From Polyangiaceae bacterium (lineage in GTDB: Bacteria; Myxococcota_A; Polyangia; Polyangiales; Polyangiaceae), in assembly GCA_029266615.1 (NCBI GenBank), contig JAQSWN010000009.1, positions 1-64,000 of the forward strand: a DNA stretch of 64,000 bases, read 5' to 3'. Below, piece after piece: positions 8,335 through 15,966 of this stretch. The translations under genes and the position numbers were made by a program. The notes below the pieces were generated by a model. That model worked only from the letters and a program-made list of their open reading frames with translations. It was not told the origin of the DNA and ran no database searches. Position 1 is the stretch's first letter. The number at the start of each line of letters is the position of its first letter.

Positions 8335-10566
8335 TCAACGCGGGAGCATCGCGCGCAGGACGGCCCGTAACTCTCGGTAGTCCGAAAGCCGATACGTAGC
8401 GTGAGAGTGCATGCCGCCCACGCACACCGTTACCGCGTCCCGCGGAAGTGCCCGGAACAGGTCCTCGTCCGTCGCGTCGTCACCGGCGGCGAAGATGAAG
8501 TCGGGCCCGTGGGCGGTATGGGCGTTGCCCGCGACGCCCTTGGTGACGCCGGAGTTTCGCACCTCAATCGCCTTTTTTCCCTCGAGCACCTGCACGTCGA
8601 GGTTAGCCGTGTAGGTGACGATGTCGTCGGTCAGCTCCTTGGCACGCTGCGCGGCCAGCTCCTGATCGAGGGCGAGCCGATAGTGCCAAACCAGGGCGTA
8701 GTCTTTCTCTTCCAAGGAGGAGCCGGGAACGCGCTCCACGTAAGACTGCACCAGCGGGCCTACCTGCTTCTTCCAATGATCCGGTAGGGGCTTCGGCATC
8801 GTCCATTCCCCTTGCGCATCTCGTTGCCATGCTCCGTGCTCGGCAACGAGCCCGATCGGCACGTCGCGGAACCACTCTGCCAAGCTCCGGTGTTCCCGCC
8901 CGCTGATTACGATGACCTCCTGGGAGGGGGTCTGTAAATCTCTCAGTAGCGTGATGAGCTCCGCGTCGGGCACCGCTTCGGCAGGAGTGCCGGCGATCGG
9001 CACGAGGGTGCCGTCGTAGTCCAACAGCAACGTGCGCTTCGCGGCGCGGCGGTGGCGTTCGAGCACGTCCGCGAGGGGGGCTCCGGTGAGGTGTCGGGTC
9101 GCCAAGCGGCCTTGGCGTTCCTTCGTGCGGTGCAGCGTAGAAACGAAAGAATCCACCCAGCGCGTAGCGTCGTAAGTCTTGACCCGGCCCTGCATCGCGC
9201 GCATCCGCGGCCGCTGCTCGGCTGCGGGCATGGTCAGGGCCTCGTGAATGGCGTCGGCGATTTCTCGCGTGTGATTGGGGTTGATCTGCAGCGCTTCGCC
9301 CAGCTCTCGAGCGGCGCCGGCCATGTCGCTCAGGATCAAGACGCCCGTGCCCTCTGGCTTGCTGGCGATGTACTCTTTCGCAACCAAGTTCATGCCGTCG
9401 CGCAACGGCGTGATGAGGGCTACGTCCGCCAATCCGTACAGGGCGACGAGCTCCGCGAAGGGGACCGAGCGGTATTGGTAAACGATGGGGACCCAATCCA
9501 CGGAGCCATACCGCCCGTTGATTTGCCCGACCAGCTCGTCCAGCTCTTGTTTCATGCGTTGGTAACGCGTGACCAGCTCGCGGGACGGCACGACCAAGAG
9601 CACGAACGTCACCTGGCGCGCGTATTCTGGAAAGAGGCTCAAGAACGCTTCGAACCCGCGGAGACGATGCAGAATGCCCTTGGAGTAGTCGAGCCGGTCC
9701 ACGGAGAAGATGACCCGGCGTCCCCCGAGGCCGGCCGCCATCCGCCCCCGAATTTCCGCCACTTCCGCGCTGGTCGACGCTTGCCAGAAGCGGTTGAAGT
9801 CGATGCCGATGGGGAACGTTTCGACGGCTTTGATCGCGCCGTCCACGTTGATGCGGCCGAGGTAGTGCTCATGGCCCAAGGTTCGAAATACCGAGTGGAG
9901 GAAGTGCTGCGAGTAGTCGTGAGTGTGAAAACCCATCAGGTCGGCGCCGAGCACGCCTTCCAGCAGCTCGCGCCGCCACTTGGTCGGCAGCTGCCGAAAC
10001 ACCTCGAAAGACGGAAACGGAATGTGTAGAAAAAAGCCGATACTTGCGTCGGGCAGGCGCTGGCGCAAGAGCGCCGGGAGCAACAGCAGCTGGTAGTCGT
10101 GCACCCAGATCTCGTCGCCGGGCTGCGCCATCTCCACGATCTCGTCGCAGTATTGCTGGTTGACGCGCCGATACGTTTCCCAGTCCTCTTCCTCGTAGGT
10201 GGCGTAGCTCGGAAAGTAGTGGAACAGCGGCCACAACGTGCCGTTGCAGAAGCCGTGGTAGAAGCGATCCATGTCCGCGCCCGCGAGCCGGAGTGGGTAG
10301 CCACCTTGGCGCTCGAGCGCAGTTTTTCGTAGCTCGTTCGTCTCTTCGGCGCTGAGCTCGGCGCCGGCCCAGCCCGCCCAGATGAGCTCCAGCGCCCCCG
10401 GCTCCTGCTTGCGCGCCTCGAGGTAGCCGACTAAAGCCGAGACGAGCCCGCCCGAAGACGGCAACAGCTCCACGTCACCGTTCGGTGAGCGTTGCACCGA
10501 AAATGGCAGACGGTTGGAGACGACCAATAGGCGCCCGCTGCGTGCTCTGGGCGCTTCCATGTTCAT
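8335..10566 (-). CDS. otsAB: Fused trehalose-6-phosphate synthase/phosphatase
   Basis: This 743-residue bifunctional enzyme makes trehalose from UDP-glucose and glucose-6-phosphate. The N-terminal ~480 residues are a GT20 synthase with RLPFSV, WAGWAG, VHDYQLLLLP, HIPFPSFE, DRLDYSKGI and LRDGMNLVAKEY. The C-terminal ~250 residues are a HAD-type phosphatase with LLDYDGTLVPI as motif I and a GDDATDEDLF metal motif. I chose ATG 10566 (MNMEAP), which has GAGG about 9 bases upstream and sits 10 bases after the YihY stop; longer readings are shadow of that gene. Trehalose protects against osmotic and desiccation stress. Fusion of the two activities is common in this type of organism and in eukaryotes. 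Confidence 0.95.
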   Translation of the reverse strand: MNMEAPRARSGRLLVVSNRLPFSVQRSPNGDVELLPSSGGLVSALVGYLEARKQEPGALELIWAGWAGAELSAEETNELRKTALERQGGYPLRLAGADMDRFYHGFCNGTLWPLFHYFPSYATYEEEDWETYRRVNQQYCDEIVEMAQPGDEIWVHDYQLLLLPALLRQRLPDASIGFFLHIPFPSFEVFRQLPTKWRRELLEGVLGADLMGFHTHDYSQHFLHSVFRTLGHEHYLGRINVDGAIKAVETFPIGIDFNRFWQASTSAEVAEIRGRMAAGLGGRRVIFSVDRLDYSKGILHRLRGFEAFLSLFPEYARQVTFVLLVVPSRELVTRYQRMKQELDELVGQINGRYGSVDWVPIVYQYRSVPFAELVALYGLADVALITPLRDGMNLVAKEYIASKPEGTGVLILSDMAGAARELGEALQINPNHTREIADAIHEALTMPAAEQRPRMRAMQGRVKTYDATRWVDSFVSTLHRTKERQGRLATRHLTGAPLADVLERHRRAAKRTLLLDYDGTLVPIAGTPAEAVPDAELITLLRDLQTPSQEVIVISGREHRSLAEWFRDVPIGLVAEHGAWQRDAQGEWTMPKPLPDHWKKQVGPLVQSYVERVPGSSLEEKDYALVWHYRLALDQELAAQRAKELTDDIVTYTANLDVQVLEGKKAIEVRNSGVTKGVAGNAHTAHGPDFIFAAGDDATDEDLFRALPRDAVTVCVGGMHSHATYRLSDYRELRAVLRAMLPR

Positions 10567-10576
10567 TAGGGGATCC

Positions 10577-11527
10577 TCACGCGTTGGACGGCACGCGCTG
10601 CGGTACGACCGCGTTCTTTTTCGGTTTGGACGCCGCGTTCTCGGCCGCGCGCGCTTCTTCGGCGGTGACGGCATTGTCGCTCGGCTCTATCTGCCGACCG
10701 CGCCGCCGCGCCTGCACCTGCGTGAACTCGGCACCAATCAACAAGATTTGGGCAGCGTAGTACACCCACACGACCAGAGCGATGATCGAGCCTGCGGCGC
10801 CATACGAAGAGCCGACCGCGGCCTTACCGAGATACAAGCCGAGCAGCAGCTTCCCGATCGTGAACAGCACCGCCGTGACGGCCGCGCCGAGCCAGACGTC
10901 CCGCCACTGGATTTTAGCGTCAGGAATGACCTTGTAGATGAGTGCGAACAAGCCGGTGACGATGGCGAGAGAAAGGACGGTGTTGATGATCTGCCAAACC
11001 GCTTCGCCTCCCGGCAGTGCGCCGGCCATGAACGAGCCGACGACGCTCAGCGCGGAGCTGACGACCAGCGAGACGAGAAGGAGGAACGCGACGCCCAGCA
11101 CCATCGTGAAGGAAAGAAAACGATCGCGGAGCTGGCCCATGAGCCCGCGGTTCGGCTTTGGCGCGACTTCCCACACCGTGTTGAGGGAGCTCTGCAGCTC
11201 GCCGAAGACGCCCGAGGCGCCCACGAACAGCGTCACGACGCCGACGATGGTGCTCACGATGCCGGCCGCAGGCGACTGGGCACTCTCCGCAACAGCCTGA
11301 ATCCCTCGTGCAGCCTCTCCGCCGACGACCGAGCCTAGCTCGCCGGCGACGCGGCCGCGGGCGGCGTCCTCGCCGACGAACCAGCCGACGACGGCCATGG
11401 TGATGACGAGTAGCGGTGCTAGCGAGAGGAGCGCGTAGTACGCCAGCGCCGCCGCCAGTCGTGAAGCGTTGTCGTCTACCCAATCATTGATGGTTTCCTT
11501 GGCGGTCAGCCAGAGCTCGCGCAGCAT
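10577..11527 (-). CDS. YihY/BrkB family inner-membrane protein
   Basis: The 316-residue protein has about six hydrophobic segments: LAAALAYYALLSLAPLLV, GIVSTIVGVVTLFVGAS, a LGVAFLLLVSLVVSSAL helix, IINTVLSLAIVTGLFALI, GAAVTAVLFTIGKLLLGLYL and SIIALVVWVYYAAQILLIGA. The AYYALLSLAPLLV and GAEFTQV stretches are hallmarks of YihY/BrkB (formerly mis-annotated as ribonuclease BN). The C-terminal 40 residues are charged and cytoplasmic. ATG 11527 is preferred to the in-frame TTG 11545. It precedes otsAB by 10 bases, so a shared osmotic or envelope-stress role is plausible. The molecular activity of the family is unresolved. Confidence 0.92.
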   Translation of the reverse strand: MLRELWLTAKETINDWVDDNASRLAAALAYYALLSLAPLLVITMAVVGWFVGEDAARGRVAGELGSVVGGEAARGIQAVAESAQSPAAGIVSTIVGVVTLFVGASGVFGELQSSLNTVWEVAPKPNRGLMGQLRDRFLSFTMVLGVAFLLLVSLVVSSALSVVGSFMAGALPGGEAVWQIINTVLSLAIVTGLFALIYKVIPDAKIQWRDVWLGAAVTAVLFTIGKLLLGLYLGKAAVGSSYGAAGSIIALVVWVYYAAQILLIGAEFTQVQARRRGRQIEPSDNAVTAEEARAAENAASKPKKNAVVPQRVPSNA

Positions 11528-11556
11528 CGCTTTCGGCAAGTGCAATGCGCGTGCCC

Positions 11557-11580
11557 TTGGCCGAGATTCGAACCCGCGGG
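11557..11580 (-). other. tRNA T-arm-like fragment
   Basis: Read on the minus strand, this stretch contains GCGGG-TTCGAAT-CTCGG, the layout of a tRNA T-arm, followed by CCAAGGGC like an acceptor strand. Four of five stem pairs form (one is G-T) and the outermost is a mismatch. No matching 5' acceptor, anticodon arm or CCA end is found upstream, so it is not a working tRNA. It may be a remnant or chance. Confidence 0.3.
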
Positions 11581-11588
11581 TCGCGCGT

Positions 11589-11624
11589 CCCGCCCCTGTC
11601 GCGAAATGCGCCTGCAGGGGCGGG
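11589..11624 (-). terminator. Strong hairpin after the peptidoglycan-binding gene
   Basis: CCCGCCCCTG (11589-11598) pairs perfectly with CAGGGGCGGG (11615-11624) around a 16-base loop that contains a small inner GCG/CGC stem. It begins 13 bases past the stop of the gene ending at 11638. There is no U-run in either direction, so termination is inferred from position and stem strength. Confidence 0.5.
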
Positions 11625-11637
11625 ATGGGCGAGCAAA

Positions 11638-11901
11638 TTAGGCTGAACTCGTGCCCGCGGCGCGTTGCGCCTGGTCGAGCTCATTCATCAAGGCGCTACG
11701 GGTCGCCGGCCCCACGATCCCGTCGATCTTGATCGTGGCGTGGGCCTGAAATTGACGTACCGCATTCTGCGTGTTCGGGCCGTCCTTCCCGTCCACCTTT
11801 CCGGGATCGAACCCGAGCGCTTTGAGTGCGGTCTGCACGCCGTCCAGCGTCTCCAGGTTGAGGTAGCCGAACTTTTCCGAGTTGTGCTCGTATTGCGCCA
11901 T
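11638..11901 (-). CDS. Peptidoglycan-binding (PG_binding_1) domain protein
   Basis: The 87-residue protein is essentially one peptidoglycan-binding fold: an N-terminal LNLETLDGVQTALKALGF helix, GKVDGKDGPNTQNAVRQFQ, and a closing DGIVGPATRSAL. No signal peptide is visible, so it may reach the wall by another route or act inside the cell. ATG 11901 has a GAGGGG site 5 bases upstream and lies 8 bases after the stop of the coiled-coil lipoprotein gene, making a likely operon. The domain assignment is firm; the role is unknown. Confidence 0.85.
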   Translation of the reverse strand: MAQYEHNSEKFGYLNLETLDGVQTALKALGFDPGKVDGKDGPNTQNAVRQFQAHATIKIDGIVGPATRSALMNELDQAQRAAGTSSA

Positions 11902-11909
11902 GGTGCCCC

Positions 11910-12401
11910 TCACTTACCGGTGACGGTAGTTTCTAGAGAGTCGACGGCTGCTTTCAGCGCCGTCAGGTCGCGGTCCACGGCTGCCTTGGCAGATTCCCAG
12001 GCGCTGCCCGTTTCGGTCTCGAGCTTGCGGACGTTCGCTTGCACGGCGGCCCGGCGCGTTTCCACCTCGCCCTGCGCGGCCGCCACGTTCTTCTGCGCGT
12101 TGCCTTTGGCGGTGGCGCCTCGCTCCTTCAGGTAGGAAATCTTCCGGTCGACCGCGTCGATGTCCTTCTGCACGGAGTTTTTTACCTCTGTGCGCGCGGC
12201 AGCGGCCTTGGCCTCTGCCTCGTCCGCTTCACGCTTTGCAGCTGCGATCTTGTCGTTGGCTTCGTTTTGCGCCTCGCGAGAGGTGTCGGCCGCGTCGCGC
12301 TGGGCCTGTGCCGCCGCTTGCTCGTCGCTCTTGTTGCAGCCAGGCAGCCCGGCGAGCGCCAGGAGCACCGGTAAGATCGTGAAGCTCGAAACGTTTTTCA
12401 T
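11910..12401 (-). CDS. LEA-like coiled-coil lipoprotein
   Basis: The 163-residue protein has a lipoprotein signal peptide ending LAGLPGC (lipidated Cys about 22). The mature part is almost pure helix rich in Ala, Lys, Glu, Asp and Arg, with heptad or 11-mer style repetition (for example KIAAAKREADEAEAKAAAA). This composition resembles group 3 LEA and YtxH-like stress proteins, which fits its place beside trehalose and envelope genes. It probably lies on the inner face of the outer membrane or the outer face of the inner membrane. The LEA resemblance is compositional, not proven homology. Confidence 0.75.
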   Translation of the reverse strand: MKNVSSFTILPVLLALAGLPGCNKSDEQAAAQAQRDAADTSREAQNEANDKIAAAKREADEAEAKAAAARTEVKNSVQKDIDAVDRKISYLKERGATAKGNAQKNVAAAQGEVETRRAAVQANVRKLETETGSAWESAKAAVDRDLTALKAAVDSLETTVTGK

Positions 12402-12444
12402 CCCGGCCGCTTAGCGAGCTTCGTGCCACCGCGTGCGTCGCCGC

Positions 12445-12738
12445 TCAGCGAATTCCGACGCAACCCATCGCCCGAGCTTGAGCCAGCTTTCGATTGCCGT
12501 CGGACGGCTCTTCGGCGTTCTCACTGCTGGGCCCTGGCGTCGGCATCGGCGTGGCCTCGGGCGGCGCCGCCTGCGGCTCCGCAGCAGGTGACGCGTTGCC
12601 AGACCCGTAACCGTTGCCCTTGTCCTCTTGGTCGGCGGCGTTGGTCGTGGAGGCCGGCGTTGCGGCCGGCGCGGCGCTACTTTGAGCGCAGCCCCAGGTC
12701 AGGGCCAGGGTTGCCAGGAGAGTGATGGTCCTCGACAT
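12445..12738 (-). CDS. Small Pro/Ala-rich lipoprotein
   Basis: The predicted 97-residue protein begins MSRTITLLATLALTWGC, a lipoprotein signal with lipobox LTWGC. The mature chain is low complexity (Ala, Pro, Thr, Gly, Asn) with no recognised domain and ends in a short basic segment containing one more Cys. I chose ATG 12738 rather than an upstream in-frame start because it gives a normal signal peptide. It sits in a run of same-strand small envelope genes. The function is unknown. Confidence 0.65.
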   Translation of the reverse strand: MSRTITLLATLALTWGCAQSSAAPAATPASTTNAADQEDKGNGYGSGNASPAAEPQAAPPEATPMPTPGPSSENAEEPSDGNRKLAQARAMGCVGIR

Positions 12739-12782
12739 AGCGGGCGGCTTAAGCAATCGCCATGCCGCCCGTTGGGTAACCG

Positions 12783-12986
12783 TCAGTCCACGCTGTCTCG
12801 CTGCGCGAGCCTAGCCAACACGTCTTCCAGCCGCGGGCCGACTTGCGCGACGACTTCGCGCAGCCTGTCCGCGCTGACACCCAATTTGAGCGCGATTCGC
12901 TCGACTTGAGCGACGTCCGAAAGGCTGAGGCGTTGATCCGACTTTGTAACGTCCGAGGACGAAGAGAGGGGAGATCTCTGGGCCAT
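12783..12986 (-). CDS. DUF3606 family protein
   Basis: The 67-residue protein matches the compact DUF3606 pattern: a polar N-terminus, then LSLSDVAQVERIALKLGV, SADRLREVVAQVG and a final LEDVLARL helix. Members are small, of unknown function, and often found in general-stress gene clusters with BON and DUF4142 proteins, as here. No strong ribosome site is seen before ATG 12986. Confidence 0.75.
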   Translation of the reverse strand: MAQRSPLSSSSDVTKSDQRLSLSDVAQVERIALKLGVSADRLREVVAQVGPRLEDVLARLAQRDSVD

Positions 12987-13030
12987 AACAGCCCGTTTTG
13001 TGTGTCACCTCTGCGCTATTTGCAAGCCCC

Positions 13031-13060
13031 ACCTGGGGCCGCTCGGTGACGACCCCAGGT
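13031..13060 (-). terminator. Hairpin after the lipoprotein gene at 13071
   Basis: ACCTGGGG (13031-13038) and CCCCAGGT (13053-13060) form a perfect 8-bp stem with a 14-base loop, starting 11 bases past the stop of the lipoprotein gene read on the minus strand. No U-run follows. A terminator is the likely reading; it could also be an operator for the DUF3606 gene. Confidence 0.45.
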
Positions 13061-13070
13061 TGCGCGCCCG

Positions 13071-13352
13071 CTAAGGACCGCCGGTCGCAGGACTGGAGCC
13101 AGCCGGAGCCGGCGTCTTCTGCGGGCTGTCTTGCTGGGCCTCACCAGGGTTACCTTCCAACGGCGTGGCTGGTGTGTCCGGTGGCTTACTTACAGGGGGA
13201 GTGCCGTCGATGCCATCGGGCAGGTTATCCGACGGATTCGCCTGGGTGCCGCCGTCTTCGGCCGGGCGATCGTTACCGTGGCCGCAGGCCGCGAATAGCA
13301 GCGCGCCAACCACCACGCCGCCCAGAAAGACTGAGTGCTCGGTCCATTTCAT
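13071..13352 (-). CDS. Small Pro/Gly-rich lipoprotein
   Basis: This 93-residue protein has a signal peptide (VFLGGVVVGALLFAAC) with a good lipobox and then a disordered chain rich in Pro, Gly, Asp, Thr and Gln. No domain is recognised. It begins 16 bases after the BON gene, so pyruvate oxidase-like gene, BON gene and this lipoprotein probably form one operon that ends at the hairpin 13031-13060. It is likely an envelope spacer or surface protein of unknown role. Confidence 0.7.
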   Translation of the reverse strand: MKWTEHSVFLGGVVVGALLFAACGHGNDRPAEDGGTQANPSDNLPDGIDGTPPVSKPPDTPATPLEGNPGEAQQDSPQKTPAPAGSSPATGGP

Positions 13353-13368
13353 TCCAGGCTCCTCCGGC

Positions 13369-14079
13369 TCAGGTCACGCCGTTACGCACGGGGGAAGCGC
13401 CCGTCGTCTTCGTGCCGGTGTTGGCGTAGTGCTCGTCCTTTGCCTCGCCTGTGATCTTTTCTTTGAGCTCCGTGAGGATCGGCTTCTGCACGCGAATGGT
13501 GTTGTGCACGTCCAAGACACCCGGGACATCCTCGACGAGGTCGGTGGCAAGGCGCTTCATGTGGCGCGTCTCGACGCTGCCTTCCAGCGTGACCTCTCCC
13601 TTTTCGACGCGTACCGAGATGTCGGTCGCGTCCACCTCGTCGTTCCAGCTCAAACGGTCGCAAACGTCCTCGCGAATCCGCTCGTCCGTTCGCGTGTAGC
13701 CCTTGGGGCCGCGGCCCGAATGCCCGCCAAGCCCTCGTGAGCTCGTCTCGCGACCGTAGCTCGAAGTGGCCGGATACGAAGGCGCGTACCGGCCGTCGAA
13801 GCGGCTGCGATCGTAGCTGCTGTTCGAGTAGTCCGTCAGCTGGTTCCGGTGGCTGCTGGAGCCGTTGCGCGCCGAGCCCTGGCCCTGGTTCACGTATTGT
13901 TCCTGCGGCTGACGGTAGTTGCCGGAGGTCTCGAACTCCTGATCGGGGCTGCGCAGGGCTCGATCTTCCTCGCCGCGCTCCCAGAAACCGCCGTCCGGCT
14001 CGCGGCTGCGGGTGTATTGGGGGTCGTTCCGGAAACGGTCGTTCCGATTGCCACCGCTGCGTCCGAAATTGTCGTTCAT
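13369..14079 (-). CDS. BON-domain protein with disordered N-terminus
   Basis: The 236-residue protein has ~125 residues of Arg/Asn/Ser/Gly/Tyr-rich disordered sequence, then GHSGRGPKGYTR, then one BON domain (about 135-210): ERIREDVCDRL, ISVRVEKGEVTLEGSVE and VPGVLDVHNTI. BON domains bind phospholipid or interfaces (OsmY, Kbp families). No signal peptide is visible, unlike OsmY, so it is either cytoplasmic or exported another way. The N-terminal arrangement, often called SWFGD-like in stress clusters, recurs in the partial gene at 1-173. ATG 14079 has a GGAG site and follows the upstream stop by 19 bases. Confidence 0.85.
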   Translation of the reverse strand: MNDNFGRSGGNRNDRFRNDPQYTRSREPDGGFWERGEEDRALRSPDQEFETSGNYRQPQEQYVNQGQGSARNGSSSHRNQLTDYSNSSYDRSRFDGRYAPSYPATSSYGRETSSRGLGGHSGRGPKGYTRTDERIREDVCDRLSWNDEVDATDISVRVEKGEVTLEGSVETRHMKRLATDLVEDVPGVLDVHNTIRVQKPILTELKEKITGEAKDEHYANTGTKTTGASPVRNGVT

Positions 14080-14098
14080 GGTCGTCTCCTGTGTTGGG

Positions 14099-15871
14099 TC
14101 AGAAATTCGTTAGCTTCTCGACTTGATGGAGGGCTCCGGGCAAATCATCGTCCTGCTGCGAAAAAGCCTTTTTCAGCATTTCGCGCTGTTTCTTGGTGAG
14201 CTCCGAGGGCAGCGGGGGCACGTTCGGATCCGTGACCGCTTCGATGAGCAGGGGGCGGTCGACGTGAAAGGCGCGCTCACACGCCTGCTGCAGCTCCTCG
14301 TTGGTGGAGACGCGCACGGACTGCAAGCCGAGTAGCTCCGCAAAGCGCGCGAACGGAAAGTCGAACAAGTCTTGCGAGGGCGAGAATTTGGGATCGCCCT
14401 CGATCGCCCGCTGCTCCCAAGTGACGTAGCTCAGCTGTCGATTGTTGAGCACCAGCACCACGAGGCGCGGATCCTTCCAGCTCTTCCACTGCTGAGCGAC
14501 CGTGATGAGCGCGTTGAGCCCGTTCATCTGCATCGCGCCGTCCCCCGCGAGGGCCAGCACTGGACGCTCCGGGAAGTTTACCTTGGCCGCGAGCGCGTAG
14601 GGCAGGGCAGAGCCCATGGTCGCAAGCGTGCCGGAGAGCGACGCCAGCATGCCGCGCCGCAAATCCAAGTATTTTGCGTACCAAAAGGTGGCGGTGCCGC
14701 AGTCGCCCGCGACCACGAGGTTGTCCGGCAGCACGCGATTCAGCTCCAGGAAGACACGCGCGGGGTTGAGCGGGTGCGCCTCGACCATGGCTAGCTCTTC
14801 CTGCTCCCGGCGCGACTCCGCAATCAGGGCGCGAATGCGTTCGCGAAAGCGACCCGCTACTTTGGGCGCGAGCAATGGCAAGAGCGCACGCAGCGTCTCC
14901 GCGCTGTCACCCACGAGATTGACCTCGGTCGGGTAGCGCCCGCCTAGCGCCTTACCGTCGATATCGATCTGGACGGCGCGCGCCTGACCCAGCTTGGGCA
15001 GAAACTCCGTGTACGGAAACTGCGAGCCGACGATGAGTAGCGTGTCACACAGCTTCATCATCTCGTTGCTGGCCCGCGTGCCGAGCCAACCGACAGAGCC
15101 CGTTACGAACGGCAAGTCGTCCGGCACCGCGGCCTTGCCCAAGAGCGCCTTGGCGATGCCGGCGTCCAACCGCTCGGCCACGCTGCACACTTCGTCTGTC
15201 GCCCCAAGGGCGCCCGCGCCGATGAGCAGCGCGACCCTTTGGCCTGCGTTCAGCAATTCCGCTGCTCGCTGCAGCTCCGATTGCTGGGGAAGTACGCGCG
15301 GCGGCACATAGCCCACGGTCGTGGTTAGCTTGCCGTGCTCGGGAGCCGGCGGCGGTACGGCGTCCTTCTGTTGCACGTCGTGCGGCACGATGATCGCCGT
15401 GACCGTGCGCTCGGCCAAAGCGGTGCGGAAGGCTCGATCGATGAGGTGGTGCGCCTGCTCCGGACTCGACAGCACGTGCACGTGTTCCTGCGCTACGTCC
15501 TTGAAGAGGGACACCAAGTCAATCTCTTGCTGGTAGTAGGAGCCAGCCGCGCTTTGCGACACCTGGCCCAAGATCGCCACCACGGGCTGGTGATCCAGCT
15601 TGGCGTCGTATAGGCCGTTGAGCGCGTGAACGGCACCTGGCCCTTGGGTGACGAGGCACACGCCCACCTTGCCCGAATATTTGGCGTGCCCCGTCGCCAT
15701 CAGCGCGCACAGCTCCTCGTGCGGCGGCTGAATGAAGCGCGGCGGATTTTTGGCTCGGCCCAGTGCGCCCAAGATGCCGTTGATGCCGTCGCCGGAGTAA
15801 CCGTAAACGACCTCCACGCCCCACGCGGTGAGGCGCTCGACCAGGAAGTCACTGACCTTCTGAGTTGCCAT
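14099..15871 (-). CDS. Thiamine-diphosphate pyruvate oxidase/dehydrogenase (PoxB-like)
   Basis: The 590-residue enzyme has the three-domain layout of the ThDP family. The N-terminal pyrimidine-binding domain has a catalytic Glu (PPHEELCALMA). The central domain is Rossmann-like (ALLIGAGALGA). The C-terminal ThDP domain carries GDGAMQMNG followed by LNNRQ about 30 residues on. It most resembles pyruvate:quinone oxidoreductase (PoxB), which converts pyruvate to acetate and CO2 in stationary phase or stress. The PoxB membrane-anchoring tail is not clear, and acetolactate synthase-like specificity cannot be excluded. I chose ATG 15871 (MATQKVSDF). It is divergent from the DUF6496 gene and leads an operon with the BON protein. 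Confidence 0.82.
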   Translation of the reverse strand: MATQKVSDFLVERLTAWGVEVVYGYSGDGINGILGALGRAKNPPRFIQPPHEELCALMATGHAKYSGKVGVCLVTQGPGAVHALNGLYDAKLDHQPVVAILGQVSQSAAGSYYQQEIDLVSLFKDVAQEHVHVLSSPEQAHHLIDRAFRTALAERTVTAIIVPHDVQQKDAVPPPAPEHGKLTTTVGYVPPRVLPQQSELQRAAELLNAGQRVALLIGAGALGATDEVCSVAERLDAGIAKALLGKAAVPDDLPFVTGSVGWLGTRASNEMMKLCDTLLIVGSQFPYTEFLPKLGQARAVQIDIDGKALGGRYPTEVNLVGDSAETLRALLPLLAPKVAGRFRERIRALIAESRREQEELAMVEAHPLNPARVFLELNRVLPDNLVVAGDCGTATFWYAKYLDLRRGMLASLSGTLATMGSALPYALAAKVNFPERPVLALAGDGAMQMNGLNALITVAQQWKSWKDPRLVVLVLNNRQLSYVTWEQRAIEGDPKFSPSQDLFDFPFARFAELLGLQSVRVSTNEELQQACERAFHVDRPLLIEAVTDPNVPPLPSELTKKQREMLKKAFSQQDDDLPGALHQVEKLTNF

Positions 15872-15907
15872 CGATGAGGTCGTCCCGGCGTGCAACGTAC
15901 GTGCCCC

Positions 15908-15924
15908 GGCGGGTTTAACCCGCC
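15908..15924. promoter_or_regulatory. 17-bp palindrome between divergent genes
   Basis: GGCGGGTT-T-AACCCGCC is a perfect inverted repeat with a one-base centre. It lies 37 bases upstream of the PoxB-like start and 43 bases upstream of the DUF6496 start. Its place and symmetry suggest a binding site for a dimeric regulator of one or both genes; no candidate regulator is adjacent. Confidence 0.45.
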
Positions 15925-15936
15925 CCGCGCCGAAAA

Positions 15937-15953
15937 TTGGCACGCGCGTTGCT
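15937..15953 (+). promoter_or_regulatory. Candidate sigma-54 (-24/-12) promoter
   Basis: The sequence TTGGCACG-CGCG-TTGCT fits the sigma-54 consensus YTGGCACG-N4-TTGCW at every defined position. It points at the DUF6496 gene. The implied transcription start, about 12 bases past the GC of the -12 element, falls within a few bases of ATG 15967, and no ribosome site precedes that ATG, so the mRNA would be nearly leaderless. No sigma-54 activator is in the window. Confidence 0.5.
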
Positions 15954-15966
15954 GACACGCGGCGCC

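Noticed and set aside
11557-11624. A complete tRNA gene
   Set aside because: Only a T-arm-like piece is present; no acceptor partner, D-arm, anticodon arm or CCA.
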